Source of the DNA: Pseudoduganella namucuonensis
GTDB taxonomy: Bacteria > Pseudomonadota > Gammaproteobacteria > Burkholderiales > Burkholderiaceae_D
Reading direction: 5' to 3'
NCBI RefSeq assembly: GCF_900116645.1
Contig: NZ_FPBO01000006.1
Span: 186,001-250,000 of the forward strand
DNA: 64,000 nucleotides
In this document: positions 1 to 8,868 of the stretch, in pieces
Layout of the letters: each line of letters opens with the position of its first letter
How positions within the stretch are numbered: the stretch's first letter is position 1
Position numbers and translations under genes: made by a program
The notes under the pieces: generated by a model
The model's input: only the letters and a program-made list of their open reading frames with translations
Databases searched by the model: none
Told to the model about the DNA's origin: nothing

Positions 1-189
1 TCTGTAGGAGCGGACCTGCTGCACGACGAGGCCGTACAGCTGAGTCAGGCCGTCAGCCGCTTCCGCCTGGACCACGCGGCCGGCCAGGCGCCCCGCGCCG
101 CGCTGGAAACCGTGGCCCAGCCCCGCGAACGCAGCGCAAACAAGCCCAGCATCGTGTCGCGGAAGAGGCCCCTGATACGCCAGGGTTGA
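1..189 (+). CDS. Methyl-accepting chemotaxis protein, C-terminal fragment
   Basis: Frame 1 is open from the window edge to TGA at 187-189, about 62 residues. It contains LLHDEAVQLSQAVSRFRL, which resembles the end of the signalling helix of methyl-accepting chemotaxis proteins, where a run such as LxxQAxxLxxAVxxFxL closes the coiled coil. A basic tail follows (SIVSRKRPLIRQG). The sensor and HAMP parts lie outside the window, so ligand and membrane topology are unknown. It is unrelated in position to the flagellar locus 24 kb away. The family call rests on this short tail only. Confidence 0.7.
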   Translation, partial: SVGADLLHDEAVQLSQAVSRFRLDHAAGQAPRAALETVAQPRERSANKPSIVSRKRPLIRQG

Positions 190-274
190 GGTTTTATCCC
201 TGCCGCAATTTGTTGCAGTAGGACTAGACTTACAAGCCGCCATGCAAGGAGCCTACACGGGGGCGGAAAGCCGT

Positions 275-297
275 CTTATGTTCGCGGCCTACATAAG
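275..297. promoter_or_regulatory. Inverted repeat upstream of the Crp/Fnr-type gene
   Basis: CTTATGT at 275-281 and ACATAAG at 291-297 form a perfect 7-bp inverted repeat with a 9-base centre. It lies 115 bp before the ATG of the Crp/Fnr-type regulator. It does not match the textbook CRP or FNR half-sites but has the symmetry of an operator, so autoregulation is possible. This is inference only. Confidence 0.3.
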
Positions 298-411
298 AAC
301 TTAAAGTAACTACAACGCGATCGATAAAGTGGAGCGAGAACAGAAGCCCACCCGGAGACAGCAAACCGGCATCGAAACGCTACTGTGTACTTTAAGTCTG
401 TGAGGAATAAA

Positions 412-1221
412 ATGAACAACACTCAACTTGGCGATACCGTGATGCAGGCGCTGCCCCAGGCAATGCCTGTCGATTCCCGGGAATTCAAAGTTGCGTCCCG
501 GCCGGTTGTCAGCTACAGCGGTACCCAGCAGAACGAACTGCTGGCCGCCCTGCCTCGTGAAGTCCTGGAATCCCTGTTTGAGCATTTGGAACTGGTCGCC
601 CTGCCGTTCGGCAAGGAACTGTTCGAGTATGGCAGCAAGCTTGAAAACGTGTATTTCCCGACCACCGCCATCGTCTCGCTGCTGTATGTGATGGAGGACG
701 GCGCCACCACCGAGATCGCGGTGGTGGGCCACGAGGGCGTGGTCGGCGTGTCGATGTTCCCCGGCGAGCGCGCCATGTGCAGCGCCGTCGTGCAGAGCGC
801 CGGCTACGGCTACCGCCTGAAGGCGCAAGCCCTGCGCGACGCCTTCAACCAGGGCGGCGCCCTGCCCCAGTTGCTGATGCGTTACAACCACGCGCTGTTC
901 GCCCAGATGGCGCAGAACGCCGTCGGCGGCCGCCACAGCTCGATCGAGCAGAAACTGTGCCGCTGGCTGCTGGACCGCCTGGACCGCTCGGTCAGCAACG
1001 AGTTGAAAGTGACCCAGGAAATGATTTCCATCATGCTGGGCGTGCGCCGCGAAAGCATCACCGCCGCCGCCGGCAAGCTGCAGGAGGACGGCCTGATCAC
1101 CTACCGCCGCGGCAACATCACCGTCATTGATCGTTCAGGCTTGGAACGCTATGCGGGCGAGTGCTATAAGGTGGCGAAAACGGAGTACGATCGCCTGCTG
1201 GTAGACGTGTCCAGCTGCTGA
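412..1221 (+). CDS. Crp/Fnr family transcriptional regulator
   Basis: The product has 269 residues. An N-terminal cyclic-nucleotide-binding-like beta-roll spans roughly residues 40-150 (FPTTAIVSLLYVMEDG, then VVGHEGVVGVSMF). A C-terminal winged helix-turn-helix follows (VTQEMISIMLGVRRESITAA, then DGLITYRRGNITV). The ATG at 412 is chosen because GAGG lies 6 bases upstream; an in-frame GTG at 385 has no such site. No FNR-type N-terminal cysteine cluster is visible, so oxygen sensing through Fe-S is unlikely, and the effector is unknown. The 3' end overlaps the convergent histidine kinase gene by 98 bp. The family is certain, the regulon unknown. Confidence 0.88.
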   Translation: MNNTQLGDTVMQALPQAMPVDSREFKVASRPVVSYSGTQQNELLAALPREVLESLFEHLELVALPFGKELFEYGSKLENVYFPTTAIVSLLYVMEDGATTEIAVVGHEGVVGVSMFPGERAMCSAVVQSAGYGYRLKAQALRDAFNQGGALPQLLMRYNHALFAQMAQNAVGGRHSSIEQKLCRWLLDRLDRSVSNELKVTQEMISIMLGVRRESITAAAGKLQEDGLITYRRGNITVIDRSGLERYAGECYKVAKTEYDRLLVDVSSC

Positions 1222-2647
1222 CCCCTTCCCTGCCCGCTCCGCTTCCCTTGCCCCGCAACGGAATATGCACCTCGATACAGGTACCCTTGTCATTGCGGCC
1301 GCGCCGTATGGTGAGGGTGCCTCCCAGCAGCAAAGCCCGCTCCCGCATTCCCAGCAGCCCGTGCGACATCGGCTTCACCAGCGTGTTGGAGGCGATGCCC
1401 ACGCCGTCGTCGATGACCCGCAGCGTCAGCACGTCCTCGCCGCATTGCAGCGTCACGCTAACCTGGGTGGCCTTGGCGTACTTGCGGATATTGGTCAGCG
1501 ATTCCTGCACGATGCGGAACAGCGCGATGGCCAGGCTGGCGTCGCGCGCCTTCGCCACGCCGTCGACATGGCTGGCGATATCGGTGTCGCAGGGCACTTG
1601 CGCCAGGCGGCTGAATTCCTCGCAATAACTCTCGATGGCGGCGCACAAGCCCAGGTTGTCTAGCAGGCTGGGGCGCAGGTTCTCGATGATGCGCCGCTTC
1701 ATCTCCACCGTGTCGAGCAGGGTGGCGCGGGCGCGCTTGAGCTGTGACGCCAGTTCCGGCTGCGTCTTGGCCAGCTGGTGCATGACGGCGGCCACGTCCA
1801 TGCTGATCGAGGTCAGGTTGGCGCCCATCTCGTCGTGCAATTCGCGCGACAGGCGCACCTTTTCCTCCTCGCTGATGCTGATCAGGTGACGCGACAGCAC
1901 CGACAACTGCTCGGTTCGCTGTTCGACCGTGGATTCCAGGTTTTCATTGGCCGACTGCAAGGCGTGCTCGACCGCCGCGCGCGTCATGAAGCTGCGCCGC
2001 ACCAATTGGTAGAACATGATCAGCACGACGATGGCGACCGCGTTGATGCCCATGCCCAGCAGCACCGCCTTCTGGTATTCGTGATAAAACGCCGCGCTGC
2101 GCTTGGTCAGCATCTCGTTTTGCTCCTGCACCATGATGACCACCAGCAGGCGGATCTCGTCCATGGCGGAGCGGTCGTCGCTGACCTTGGCGATGTTGAC
2201 GATCTCCTCCAGGCCGGCCTGCCGGTAGACGTCGATCGCCTGCGTCATCAGCGCCAACTTGCGGCGCACCAGCGCGTGCAACTGGGCCAGGTTCTTGGAT
2301 TGGCTGGGGCTGTCCGCCAGCAGCAGTTCGAGTTCCTTGAATTCGGCTTCCGTCTCGGCCGAGACGGTGCGGGTGGGGCCCAGGTAGGCCTCCTTGCCGG
2401 AGACGAAATAGCCGCGCATGCTGCTTTCGGCGTCGAGCACCAGCACGTTCAGGTATTGCAGGCGCTCGGCGACCCGCGAAGTCTGGCCCAACAGGAAGTT
2501 GGCGCCCTTGAGCGACTGCAGGTTGTGGAACAGGCTGAACCCGTTCACGATCAGTATCAATGCGCAGGTCACGCACAACACCGTCTTGTACAGGGGCAGT
2601 CGATGCTGGGGCGCCGATTCGACGGTGAAATACATCCTGATAAGCAT
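1124..2647 (-). CDS. Sensor histidine kinase, CHASE3 plus HisKA_3 (NarL/NarX-like class)
   Basis: A hydrophobic segment near the N-terminus (TVLCVTCALILIVNGF) is followed by a periplasmic CHASE3-like region with the hallmark LDAESSMRGYFVSG, then a second membrane segment (GMGINAVAIVVLIMFYQL). The kinase core is of the HisKA_3 class, with phospho-acceptor His in SRELHDEMGANL, and a HATPase domain (VIDDGVGI, GLLGMRERALLLGG). It is downstream of and co-oriented with the response regulator at 2749-3381, so the pair is probably one operon. Candidate starts are ATG 2647 and ATG 2635, neither with an ideal Shine-Dalgarno. About 40 residues follow the ATPase domain and run into the convergent Crp gene, which suggests loss of an earlier stop codon. 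Confidence 0.88.
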   Translation of the reverse strand: MLIRMYFTVESAPQHRLPLYKTVLCVTCALILIVNGFSLFHNLQSLKGANFLLGQTSRVAERLQYLNVLVLDAESSMRGYFVSGKEAYLGPTRTVSAETEAEFKELELLLADSPSQSKNLAQLHALVRRKLALMTQAIDVYRQAGLEEIVNIAKVSDDRSAMDEIRLLVVIMVQEQNEMLTKRSAAFYHEYQKAVLLGMGINAVAIVVLIMFYQLVRRSFMTRAAVEHALQSANENLESTVEQRTEQLSVLSRHLISISEEEKVRLSRELHDEMGANLTSISMDVAAVMHQLAKTQPELASQLKRARATLLDTVEMKRRIIENLRPSLLDNLGLCAAIESYCEEFSRLAQVPCDTDIASHVDGVAKARDASLAIALFRIVQESLTNIRKYAKATQVSVTLQCGEDVLTLRVIDDGVGIASNTLVKPMSHGLLGMRERALLLGGTLTIRRGRNDKGTCIEVHIPLRGKGSGAGREGVSSWTRLPAGDRTPFSPPYSTRPHSVPSLNDQ

Positions 2648-2748
2648 CCTAAGGTTGGCACGGCGGGTCCGGGGAATTATAGACCCAGTAGAAATTTGCC
2701 GCAGCGCACAAGTTTCTACCGTGCGCACCTTTTGCGCTTAGGAAATCG

Positions 2749-3381
2749 CTATTCCAGCAGGTTGTTCTTCATCGCGTAATACGTCAGGTCGCTATTCGAT
2801 TGCAGGCCCATCTTTTCCATGATGCGCGTGCGGTAGGTGCTGACGGTCTTGATGCTGAGCGACAGCGCCACCCCGATATCGGACACGGTCGCGCCCCGCG
2901 CCAGGCGCAGGAACACCTGGAACTCGCGGTCCGACAGCTCCGTGTGCGGCGCCGTGTTGGGATCGCGGTCGAAACTTTGCGCCAGCAATTCCCCCACCTG
3001 CGAACTGACATAGCGGCGGCCCTGGAACACCGTGCGCACGGCGGTGATCAGCTCGTCCGCCTCGCACTCCTTGTTCAGGTAGCCGTTGGCGCCCATCTTG
3101 AACAGGTTCAGCGCGTATTGCTGGGCCGGATAGCCGGACAGGATCAGCACCGGCAAATCGGGCTGGCCCTGGCGTATCGTGCGCAGCGTGTCGATGCCGG
3201 ACTGGTCCGGCATGGCGATATCGAGCAACAACACGTCGCAGATCTCGCGCCGCGCGATGTCGAGCGCCTCGCGCCCCGTGCTGCCTTCCGCGACCACGCT
3301 GAAATCGTCCGACGACGAGAATATCTGCTTGAAGCCAGCTCTTACTATTTGATGATCGTCACATATGGCAACGCGTATCAT
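2749..3381 (-). CDS. Two-component response regulator, NarL/FixJ (LuxR) family
   Basis: The product has 210 residues. The receiver domain has the acidic pair D8-D9, phospho-acceptor D54 (VLLLDIAMPDQSG), and conserved Ser/Lys equivalents (LILSGYP, NGYLNKE). The C-terminal LuxR-type helix-turn-helix is clear (ELSDREFQVFLRLARGATV, then SIKTVSTYRTRIMEKM). It is the natural partner of the kinase encoded 101 bp downstream. The architecture is that of UvrY/NarL regulators, which bind DNA as phosphorylated dimers. Targets are unknown; the convergent Crp/Fnr gene is a possible but unproven functional neighbour. Confidence 0.92.
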   Translation of the reverse strand: MIRVAICDDHQIVRAGFKQIFSSSDDFSVVAEGSTGREALDIARREICDVLLLDIAMPDQSGIDTLRTIRQGQPDLPVLILSGYPAQQYALNLFKMGANGYLNKECEADELITAVRTVFQGRRYVSSQVGELLAQSFDRDPNTAPHTELSDREFQVFLRLARGATVSDIGVALSLSIKTVSTYRTRIMEKMGLQSNSDLTYYAMKNNLLE

Positions 3382-3523
3382 TGTTTTCCCTCGTGTCTTC
3401 CTTGCGTTTGGAGAGAATGGACTGTCATGAACACTTCCACTGGCAAAAGAATAACATTAATATTGTAGCACCGTTATTTTACACTTCCTGTCCGCAAGCG
3501 ACGGTTCCGCTGCGCGGCGGACG

Positions 3524-3551
3524 AAAAAAAAGACGCGCCCGCGCCTTCTTT
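3524..3551 (-). terminator. Rho-independent terminator after the ihfA-merR operon
   Basis: Read on the minus strand, a GC-rich stem (AAAGA and CGCG pairing with CGCG and TCTTT) is followed directly by a run of eight or more T. It lies 15 bp beyond the stop of the MerR gene and closes the translation operon. Confidence 0.75.
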
Positions 3552-3566
3552 AGCAGCCCGGCCGCG

Positions 3567-3971
3567 TCAGCCGAGCAGAGCGAGGATGGCCAGCAATTCC
3601 TTGCGCACCATTTCCCTGTCCAGCGGCGGCGGTCGCGGCGCCCGCGTTTCCCCGGTGTGTCCTTCATCATACTCTGTCTGCCCACCGTCCGCGTGCCGGC
3701 TGTCGAGCTTATTGCGCGCGCCACTGATGGTGAAGCCCTGCTCGTACAGCAATTCCCGTATACGGCGTATCAGCAGCACTTCATGGTGCTGGTAGTAGCG
3801 CCGGTTGCCGCGCCGCTTGACCGGCTTGAGCTGTGTGAACTCCTGCTCCCAGTAGCGCAGCACATGGGGCTTCACGCCGCACAGCTCGCTCACCTCGCCT
3901 ATCGTGAAATAGCGCTTGGCAGGGATAGGCGGCAGCACCACCAGTTCAGTCTTGCCGAGACGATCATTCAT
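3567..3971 (-). CDS. MerR family transcriptional regulator (pheST-ihfA operon type)
   Basis: The product has 134 residues. The N-terminal MerR winged helix-turn-helix is at about residues 20-85 (YFTIGEVSELCGVKPHVLRY, then WEQEF and RGNRRYY). The rest is a short helical and polar tail without the cysteines of metal-sensing MerR proteins. The gene follows ihfA by 22 bp and shares its strand, a linkage conserved across many proteobacteria. The signal it senses is not established. It is the last gene of the operon, with a terminator just after it. Confidence 0.88.
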   Translation of the reverse strand: MNDRLGKTELVVLPPIPAKRYFTIGEVSELCGVKPHVLRYWEQEFTQLKPVKRRGNRRYYQHHEVLLIRRIRELLYEQGFTISGARNKLDSRHADGGQTEYDEGHTGETRAPRPPPLDREMVRKELLAILALLG

Positions 3972-3993
3972 GGGCGGCGCTCACTCGGGTCGA

Positions 3994-4341
3994 TCAGGCG
4001 GCGCGCGCCATCGGATTGCTTTCCTCGACCATGCTCTTGAGCTTCTGGCTGGCATGGAACGTGACCACGCGGCGCGCGGTGATCGGTATCTCTTCGCCCG
4101 TCTTCGGATTGCGGCCCGGCCGCTGCGGCTTGTCGCGCAGCTGGAAATTGCCGAAACCGGACAGCTTGACGGCCTCGCCGCGCTCGAGCGCGTTGCGGAT
4201 CTCGTCAAAGAAGGTCTCCACCATGTCCTTGGCTTCCCGCTTGTTCAAGCCCACCTGCTCGAACAGCAACTCGGCCAGCTCCGCCTTGGTCAGCGTGGGC
4301 ATGTCCTTTTCGGCTTCCTGGCGCACCTTGGCCACCAGCAT
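3994..4341 (-). CDS. ihfA: Integration host factor subunit alpha
   Basis: The DNA-bending HU/IHF fold is unmistakable: [20 protein letters not shown], the arm [18 protein letters not shown], and [15 protein letters not shown]-alpha pairs with IHF-beta to bend DNA in recombination, replication and sigma-54 transcription. The start is uncertain. In-frame ATGs lie at 4341 and 4302 and a TTG at 4419, and none has a well-spaced Shine-Dalgarno. Upstream reading ([20 protein letters not shown]) looks protein-like, and family members often carry a short extension before [14 protein letters not shown]-like repeat separates the gene from pheT. Confidence 0.93.
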   Translation of the reverse strand: MLVAKVRQEAEKDMPTLTKAELAELLFEQVGLNKREAKDMVETFFDEIRNALERGEAVKLSGFGNFQLRDKPQRPGRNPKTGEEIPITARRVVTFHASQKLKSMVEESNPMARAA

Positions 4342-4434
4342 CGCGCTGTGCAGTTCCGCGTCCAGCGCGGACTGCAGTACAGCGGTTTCGACGTCGTTAT
4401 TGTTAATTTTGCCACCCAACCTAAAAAATATTGC

Positions 4435-4508
4435 GGGGTCTGGGGTCAGACCCTCCGCGCCACAAGCCGCCGATGCTGGCCCGCGACAGGCATCGCGAGT
4501 CTGACCCC
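4435..4508. repeat. REP-like inverted repeat with GGGGTCAGAC arms
   Basis: GGGGTCAGAC at 4442-4451 is repeated inverted at 4499-4508 (GTCTGACCCC), so about 47 bp between them can loop out. Inside the left arm a second hairpin exists: GGGTCTG at 4436-4442 pairs with CAGACCC at 4447-4453. The same core occurs as a perfect palindrome at 13293-13327. The element sits in the pheT-ihfA spacer. Family knowledge: similar short palindromes are dispersed REP elements in many proteobacteria. No transposase is present here. Confidence 0.7.
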
Positions 4509-4525
4509 GGTTACGTCGGCCTCTA

Positions 4526-6952
4526 TCAAGCCCGCAGTTTCGCGCCGTGTTTTTGCGCGGCCGCCTCGGCCAGCGCGGCCATCACGGCATCCACCACATC
4601 GTCCTGCAGGGTGTTTTGAGTATCTTGCAAGCTAAAGCGGAAAGCAAGCGATTTTTCGTCCGCCTCCAAGCCCTTGCCGCGATATTCATCAAACAAAACA
4701 ATGGCTTGCACAAGCTTGCCTTGCGGATTTACTTTCTGCGCAGCAGCAAAAGAGTCCAGCAGGTCCTGCGCCGGCACCTCCTGTTTGACCACCAGCGCCA
4801 GGTCGCGCGTGGCGCCGGGGAACTTGGAGATCTCGCTGTATTTTGGCACATTTCGTTGCTGCAAGGCAATTGCATCGACCTCGAACAGCACGGGCGCCTG
4901 CGGCAGGTCGTATTTCTGCAACCAGCGCGGGTGCAGCTCGCCGATGAAACCGATCACCTTGCCGTCCAGCTCCACCGAGGCCGAGCGGCCCGGATGCAGC
5001 GCCGGATGGGCGGTCTTGCTGAAGCGCAGCGTTTGCGGCGCGAACAGCTGCTCCAGGTCGGCCTTGACGTCGAAGAAGTCGACGGCGCGGCTGCCCTGGC
5101 CCCACTGCTCGTCCGCCACCGGGCCGTAGGCCAGCGCGGCGACGCGCTGCGGCTGGTCGTAGCCGGCCACCGTCAGCGCGCCGTCGGACACGCCGCCGTC
5201 GCGCTTGAAGATGGCGCCCACTTCGAACACGCGCACGCGGTTCGTTTTGCGGTTGAGGTTGTAGCGCACGTTGGCCAGCAGGCCGCCGATCAGCGTCGAG
5301 CGCATCACGCTCATCTGGCTGGCGATCGGGTTCCGCAGCTTGATCGGGTTGTCGTTGCCGGCGAAGTCCAGTTCCCACTGGCTTTCCACGAAGCTCATGT
5401 TGACCACTTCCTGGTAGCCGAAATCGGCCAGCTGGTGGCGCACGGCGAACAGCGAACGGGTGTTCTCGGGCGCGATGCGCATGGTGTTCGGCGCCACCGG
5501 GGCCACGGCCGGGATGTTCTCGAAACCGTAGACGCGGGCCACTTCCTCGATCAAGTCTTCCTCGATTTCGATGTCGAAACGGTAGGAAGGCGCGGTCACC
5601 GAAAAGACGCCGTCGTCCAGCGTGAACGGCAGCGCCAGGCGCGTGAAGATGTCGGCGATCAGCTCGTCCGTCAGCGGCACGCCGATGACCTTCTGGGCGC
5701 GCGCCGTGCGCATGCGCACCGGCTGGCGCTGTGGCAGGTTGACCACATGGTCGTCCACCGGGCCCACTTGCGTGGTGGCGGTGCCGCAGATCTCGACGAT
5801 CAGCGCGGTGATGCGCTCGATGTGCTCGACCGTGGTGGCGTAGTCGACGCCGCGCTCGAAGCGGTGCGCCGCGTCGGTGGAGAAGTTGTACTTGCGGGCG
5901 CGGCCCTGGATGGCGTTGGGCCACCAGAACGCCGCCTCCAGGTAGATCGCGTCCGTGTCCAGCGAGACGGCGGTGGCGTCGCCGCCCATGATGCCGGCCA
6001 GCGATTCGATTTCCTTGTCGTCGGCGATCACGCCCACCCATTCATCGACCGCGATGGTGTTGCCGTTCAACAGCTTCAGCGATTCGCCGGCCTTGCCCCA
6101 GCGCACGTCCAGGCCGCCGTGGATCTTGGCCAGGTCGAACACGTGGGTCGGACGGCCCAGTTCCAGCATCACATAGTTGGAGATGTCCACCAGCGCGGAC
6201 ACCGAGCGCTGGCCGCTGCGCTCGATGCGCTGCTTGAGCCAGTCCGGCGTCGCCGCCTTGGCGTTCAGGCCGCGGATCACGCGGCCGCTGAAACGGCCGC
6301 ACAGGTCCGGCGCCGACACCTTCACCGGCAGCACCTCGTCGCTGGTGACGGGCACGGCGCGGAACGCGGGCGCGTGCAGCGGCGTGCCGGTCAGCGCCGA
6401 CACTTCGCGCGCCACGCCCAGCACGGACAGGCAGTCGGCCTTGTTCGGGGTCAGCTTGATGGTGAATTTGAGGTCGTTCAGCGCGTAGTAGTCGCGGAAG
6501 TTCTGGCCGACCGGGGCGTCGTCCGGCAGTTCGATCAGGCCGGCGCCCTCCTCCGACAGCTTCAATTCCTTCGCCGAGCACAGCATGCCCTGCGATTCCA
6601 CGCCGCGCAGCTGGCCGACCTTGATTTCGAAGGGCTTACCGTCCGCGCCGGGCGGCAGCACGGCGCCGGCCATCGCGCACACGACCTTCAGGCCCGGGCG
6701 CACGTTGGGCGCGCCGCACACGATGTTGAGCAAGGTGCCGGTGCCGACGTCGACCTGGCACACGTTCAGGCGGTCCGCGTTCGGGTGCTTGGCCATCTCG
6801 CGCACGTGGCCCACGACCACGTTGTTGAACGGCGGGGCGACCGGCTCCACTTCCTCGACTTCCAGGCCGGACATGGTCAGCAGATGCGCCAGTTCGTCCG
6901 AAGTCATCTTCGGATCAACCAGGGTGCGCAGCCAGTTTTCAGAGAATTGCAT
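4526..6952 (-). CDS. pheT: Phenylalanine--tRNA ligase subunit beta
   Basis: The product has 808 residues, full length for bacterial PheT. It has an N-terminal EMAP-like tRNA-binding domain (roughly 39-150: [19 protein letters not shown]), a B3/B4 editing region, a B5 domain, a core resembling an inactive synthetase, and a C-terminal ferredoxin-fold anticodon-binding domain ([13 protein letters not shown]). With PheS it forms the alpha2-beta2 enzyme that charges tRNA-Phe and edits mischarged Tyr. It starts 14 bp after pheS stops, so the two are translated from one message. Nothing looks truncated. Confidence 0.97.
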   Translation of the reverse strand: MQFSENWLRTLVDPKMTSDELAHLLTMSGLEVEEVEPVAPPFNNVVVGHVREMAKHPNADRLNVCQVDVGTGTLLNIVCGAPNVRPGLKVVCAMAGAVLPPGADGKPFEIKVGQLRGVESQGMLCSAKELKLSEEGAGLIELPDDAPVGQNFRDYYALNDLKFTIKLTPNKADCLSVLGVAREVSALTGTPLHAPAFRAVPVTSDEVLPVKVSAPDLCGRFSGRVIRGLNAKAATPDWLKQRIERSGQRSVSALVDISNYVMLELGRPTHVFDLAKIHGGLDVRWGKAGESLKLLNGNTIAVDEWVGVIADDKEIESLAGIMGGDATAVSLDTDAIYLEAAFWWPNAIQGRARKYNFSTDAAHRFERGVDYATTVEHIERITALIVEICGTATTQVGPVDDHVVNLPQRQPVRMRTARAQKVIGVPLTDELIADIFTRLALPFTLDDGVFSVTAPSYRFDIEIEEDLIEEVARVYGFENIPAVAPVAPNTMRIAPENTRSLFAVRHQLADFGYQEVVNMSFVESQWELDFAGNDNPIKLRNPIASQMSVMRSTLIGGLLANVRYNLNRKTNRVRVFEVGAIFKRDGGVSDGALTVAGYDQPQRVAALAYGPVADEQWGQGSRAVDFFDVKADLEQLFAPQTLRFSKTAHPALHPGRSASVELDGKVIGFIGELHPRWLQKYDLPQAPVLFEVDAIALQQRNVPKYSEISKFPGATRDLALVVKQEVPAQDLLDSFAAAQKVNPQGKLVQAIVLFDEYRGKGLEADEKSLAFRFSLQDTQNTLQDDVVDAVMAALAEAAAQKHGAKLRA

Positions 6953-6966
6953 AGTCGTCTACCGTA

Positions 6967-7983
6967 TTAGTTGAACTGTTTCAGGAAGCGCAGGTCGCCT
7001 TCGTAGAACAGGCGCAGGTCGTTGATGCCGTAGCGCAGCATGGTCAGGCGCTCGAGGCCGGAGCCGAACGCGAAACCGATGAAGCGCTCGGGATCGAGCC
7101 CGAAATTGCGCACCACCGACGGGTGCACCTGGCCGGAGCCGGACACCTCCAGCCAGCGGCCCTTCAGCGGACCGCTGCCGAACGCGATGTCGATCTCGGC
7201 CGACGGTTCGGTGAACGGGAAATACGAGGGACGGAAACGCACTTGCAGGTCGTCGGTCTCGAAAAAGGCCTTGACGAAGTTCAGGTACACGCCCTTCAGG
7301 TCGGCGAAGCTGATGTCCTCGGCGATCCACAGGCCCTCGACCTGGTGGAACATCGGCGAGTGGGTGGCGTCGCTGTCGACGCGGTAGGTGCGGCCGGGCG
7401 CGATCACCTTGATCGGCGGCGTGTGGGTGCGCGCGTAGCGCACCTGCATCGGGCTGGTGTGCGTGCGCAGCAGCAGCGGCTTGCCGGTGCTGTCGTCGCC
7501 GTCGATATAGAAGGTGTCCTGCATCGAGCGCGCCGGATGGTTTTCCGGGCTGTTCAAGGCGGTGAAATTGGTCCAGTCGGTCTCGATCTCGGGACCGCCG
7601 GCCACGTCGAAGCCGATGGAGCGGAAGATCTCTTCCACGCGTTCCCAGGTGCGCATCACCGGATGCAGGCCACCGCCGGCGCGGCCGCGGCCTGGCAAGG
7701 TGACATCGATCGCCTCGGCGTTCAGACGGGATTGCAGCTGGGCTTCGGCCATGGCGTCGCGGCGCGCGGTCAGCGCGGCCTCGATCTGCACTTTGGCGGC
7801 GTTGATCAGCGCGCCCTGCGCCTTCTTGGCGTCCGGGTCGAGCTTGCCCAGGCCCTTCATCATTTCGGTGATCTGGCCGGTCTTGCCCAGGTACTGGGCT
7901 TTGGCGTTTTCTAGTGCGGCAGCGTCCACGGCGGCGATAAAGTCAGCACGGGCCGAGACGACGAGTTCTTCCAGGGAATTCAT
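6967..7983 (-). CDS. pheS: Phenylalanine--tRNA ligase subunit alpha
   Basis: The product has 338 residues. An N-terminal coiled coil is followed by the class II catalytic core: motif 2 type [17 protein letters not shown] and motif 3 with the glycine-rich [14 protein letters not shown]. It makes the catalytic subunit that activates phenylalanine. It lies 104 bp after rplT, and this gap contains a terminator-like hairpin, so pheST may be attenuated separately from the ribosomal genes. In E. coli pheST is controlled by attenuation with a Phe-rich leader peptide; no Phe-rich leader is visible here. Confidence 0.97.
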   Translation of the reverse strand: MNSLEELVVSARADFIAAVDAAALENAKAQYLGKTGQITEMMKGLGKLDPDAKKAQGALINAAKVQIEAALTARRDAMAEAQLQSRLNAEAIDVTLPGRGRAGGGLHPVMRTWERVEEIFRSIGFDVAGGPEIETDWTNFTALNSPENHPARSMQDTFYIDGDDSTGKPLLLRTHTSPMQVRYARTHTPPIKVIAPGRTYRVDSDATHSPMFHQVEGLWIAEDISFADLKGVYLNFVKAFFETDDLQVRFRPSYFPFTEPSAEIDIAFGSGPLKGRWLEVSGSGQVHPSVVRNFGLDPERFIGFAFGSGLERLTMLRYGINDLRLFYEGDLRFLKQFN

Positions 7984-8005
7984 GATGCGGTAATCCTGTC
8001 GTGGA

Positions 8006-8041
8006 AATTAAAAACGGGGCACAGGTTCACACCTTGCCCCG
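8006..8041 (-). terminator. Terminator/attenuator-like hairpin in the pheS leader
   Basis: On the minus strand CGGGGCA pairs with TGCCCCG (8035-8041 with 8015-8021). The stem is extended inside by an AGGT/ACCT pairing and followed by TTTTTAATT before pheS. A second GC stem, GCGCCGCC/GGCGGCGC at 8049-8068, lies directly upstream. This has the form of an intrinsic terminator between rplT and pheS; because pheS lies downstream it may act as an attenuator. Confidence 0.6.
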
Positions 8042-8087
8042 CTCTCATGCGCCGCCCTGCGGCGGCGCCACGCATAGCTCGCTGCGA

Positions 8088-8447
8088 TCAGGCGGCGAGT
8101 TGTGCTTTGACGGTGTTGACAATCGCGGCGAAGGCCGGCTTGTCCATCACTGCCATATCGGCCAGAACCTTACGGTCCAGCTCGATGTTCGCCTTCTTCA
8201 GGCCGTTCATGAACACGCTGTACGTCACGCCATGCTCACGGGAAGCGGCGTTGATACGGGCGATCCACAGACGACGGAAGACGCGCTTCTTGTTACGGCG
8301 ATCGCGGTAGGCGTACTGGCCGGCGCGCATGACTGCTTGCTTGGCAATACGGTATACCTTGCTGCGGCGACCACGGTAACCCTTGGCCAGATTCAGTACT
8401 TTTTTATGACGGGCACGCGCAGTAACCCCACGTTTTACTCGAGGCAT
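8088..8447 (-). CDS. rplT: 50S ribosomal protein L20
   Basis: The product has 119 residues, the normal length. Typical sequence includes [18 protein letters not shown], the basic [18 protein letters not shown], and [19 protein letters not shown]20 binds 23S rRNA early in 50S assembly and, in E. coli and Bacillus, also represses its own operon by binding leader RNA. It follows rpmI by 25 bp. Hairpins between infC and rpmI upstream are candidates for that control. Confidence 0.98.
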   Translation of the reverse strand: MPRVKRGVTARARHKKVLNLAKGYRGRRSKVYRIAKQAVMRAGQYAYRDRRNKKRVFRRLWIARINAASREHGVTYSVFMNGLKKANIELDRKVLADMAVMDKPAFAAIVNTVKAQLAA

Positions 8448-8472
8448 ATTAGCTCCTTAGATGAGTGTGAGA

Positions 8473-8670
8473 TTAAGCGGATGGCATCATACGCAGCACG
8501 GACGTGACGTCCGACGCGTTGATGTTACGGGTACCACGCAGCTGACGCTTGTTTTTGGTGGTTTTCTTGGTCAGGATGTGGCGTTTGAAAGCCATGCCCG
8601 ATTTAACGGTACCACCTGGACGCACGCGAAAACGCTTCTTCGCGGAGCTTTTGGTCTTCATTTTTGGCAT
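8473..8670 (-). CDS. rpmI: 50S ribosomal protein L35
   Basis: The product has 65 residues, beginning [20 protein letters not shown], the hallmark of L35. It is highly basic, as expected for a small rRNA-binding protein. It sits between infC and rplT in the conserved order. A short perfect hairpin at 8678-8693 lies between the GGAG Shine-Dalgarno at 8694-8697 and the start codon, so translation initiation may depend on RNA folding there. Confidence 0.98.
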   Translation of the reverse strand: MPKMKTKSSAKKRFRVRPGGTVKSGMAFKRHILTKKTTKNKRQLRGTRNINASDVTSVLRMMPSA

Positions 8671-8677
8671 AACACAT

Positions 8678-8848
8678 CTAGCCTTTCGGCTAGCTCCAAA
8701 GTAACAGGATTGCAGGTGGCAACACTACGTCGCGCTTAGAGGCCTGCTTTCACTTGTTGATGCAGCGGCCCGCTGCGGGGCCACTACATTTTGCCGGTGA
8801 CCCGGCAAATTCTGCGCAAAACGGCGCGGGCGGGTGAGAACACCCGCC
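8678..8848 (-). promoter_or_regulatory. Structured infC-rpmI spacer with four hairpins
   Basis: The 198-bp gap between infC and rpmI holds four perfect stem-loops: CTAGCC/GGCTAG around a 4-base loop (8678-8693), GCAGCG/CGCTGC (8762-8776), TTTGCCGG/CCGGCAAA (8790-8809) and GGCGGGTG/CACCCGCC (8829-8848). The spacing suits an L20-type autogenous leader, or partial termination after infC. That role is inferred from known rpmI-rplT operons, not proven here. Confidence 0.5.
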
Positions 8849-8868
8849 ACGCAGTCCGCTATTGTAGC

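Noticed and set aside
4547..6970. 807-codon plus-strand frame opposite pheT
   Set aside because: Antisense shadow caused by high GC; the minus-strand frame encodes conserved PheT.
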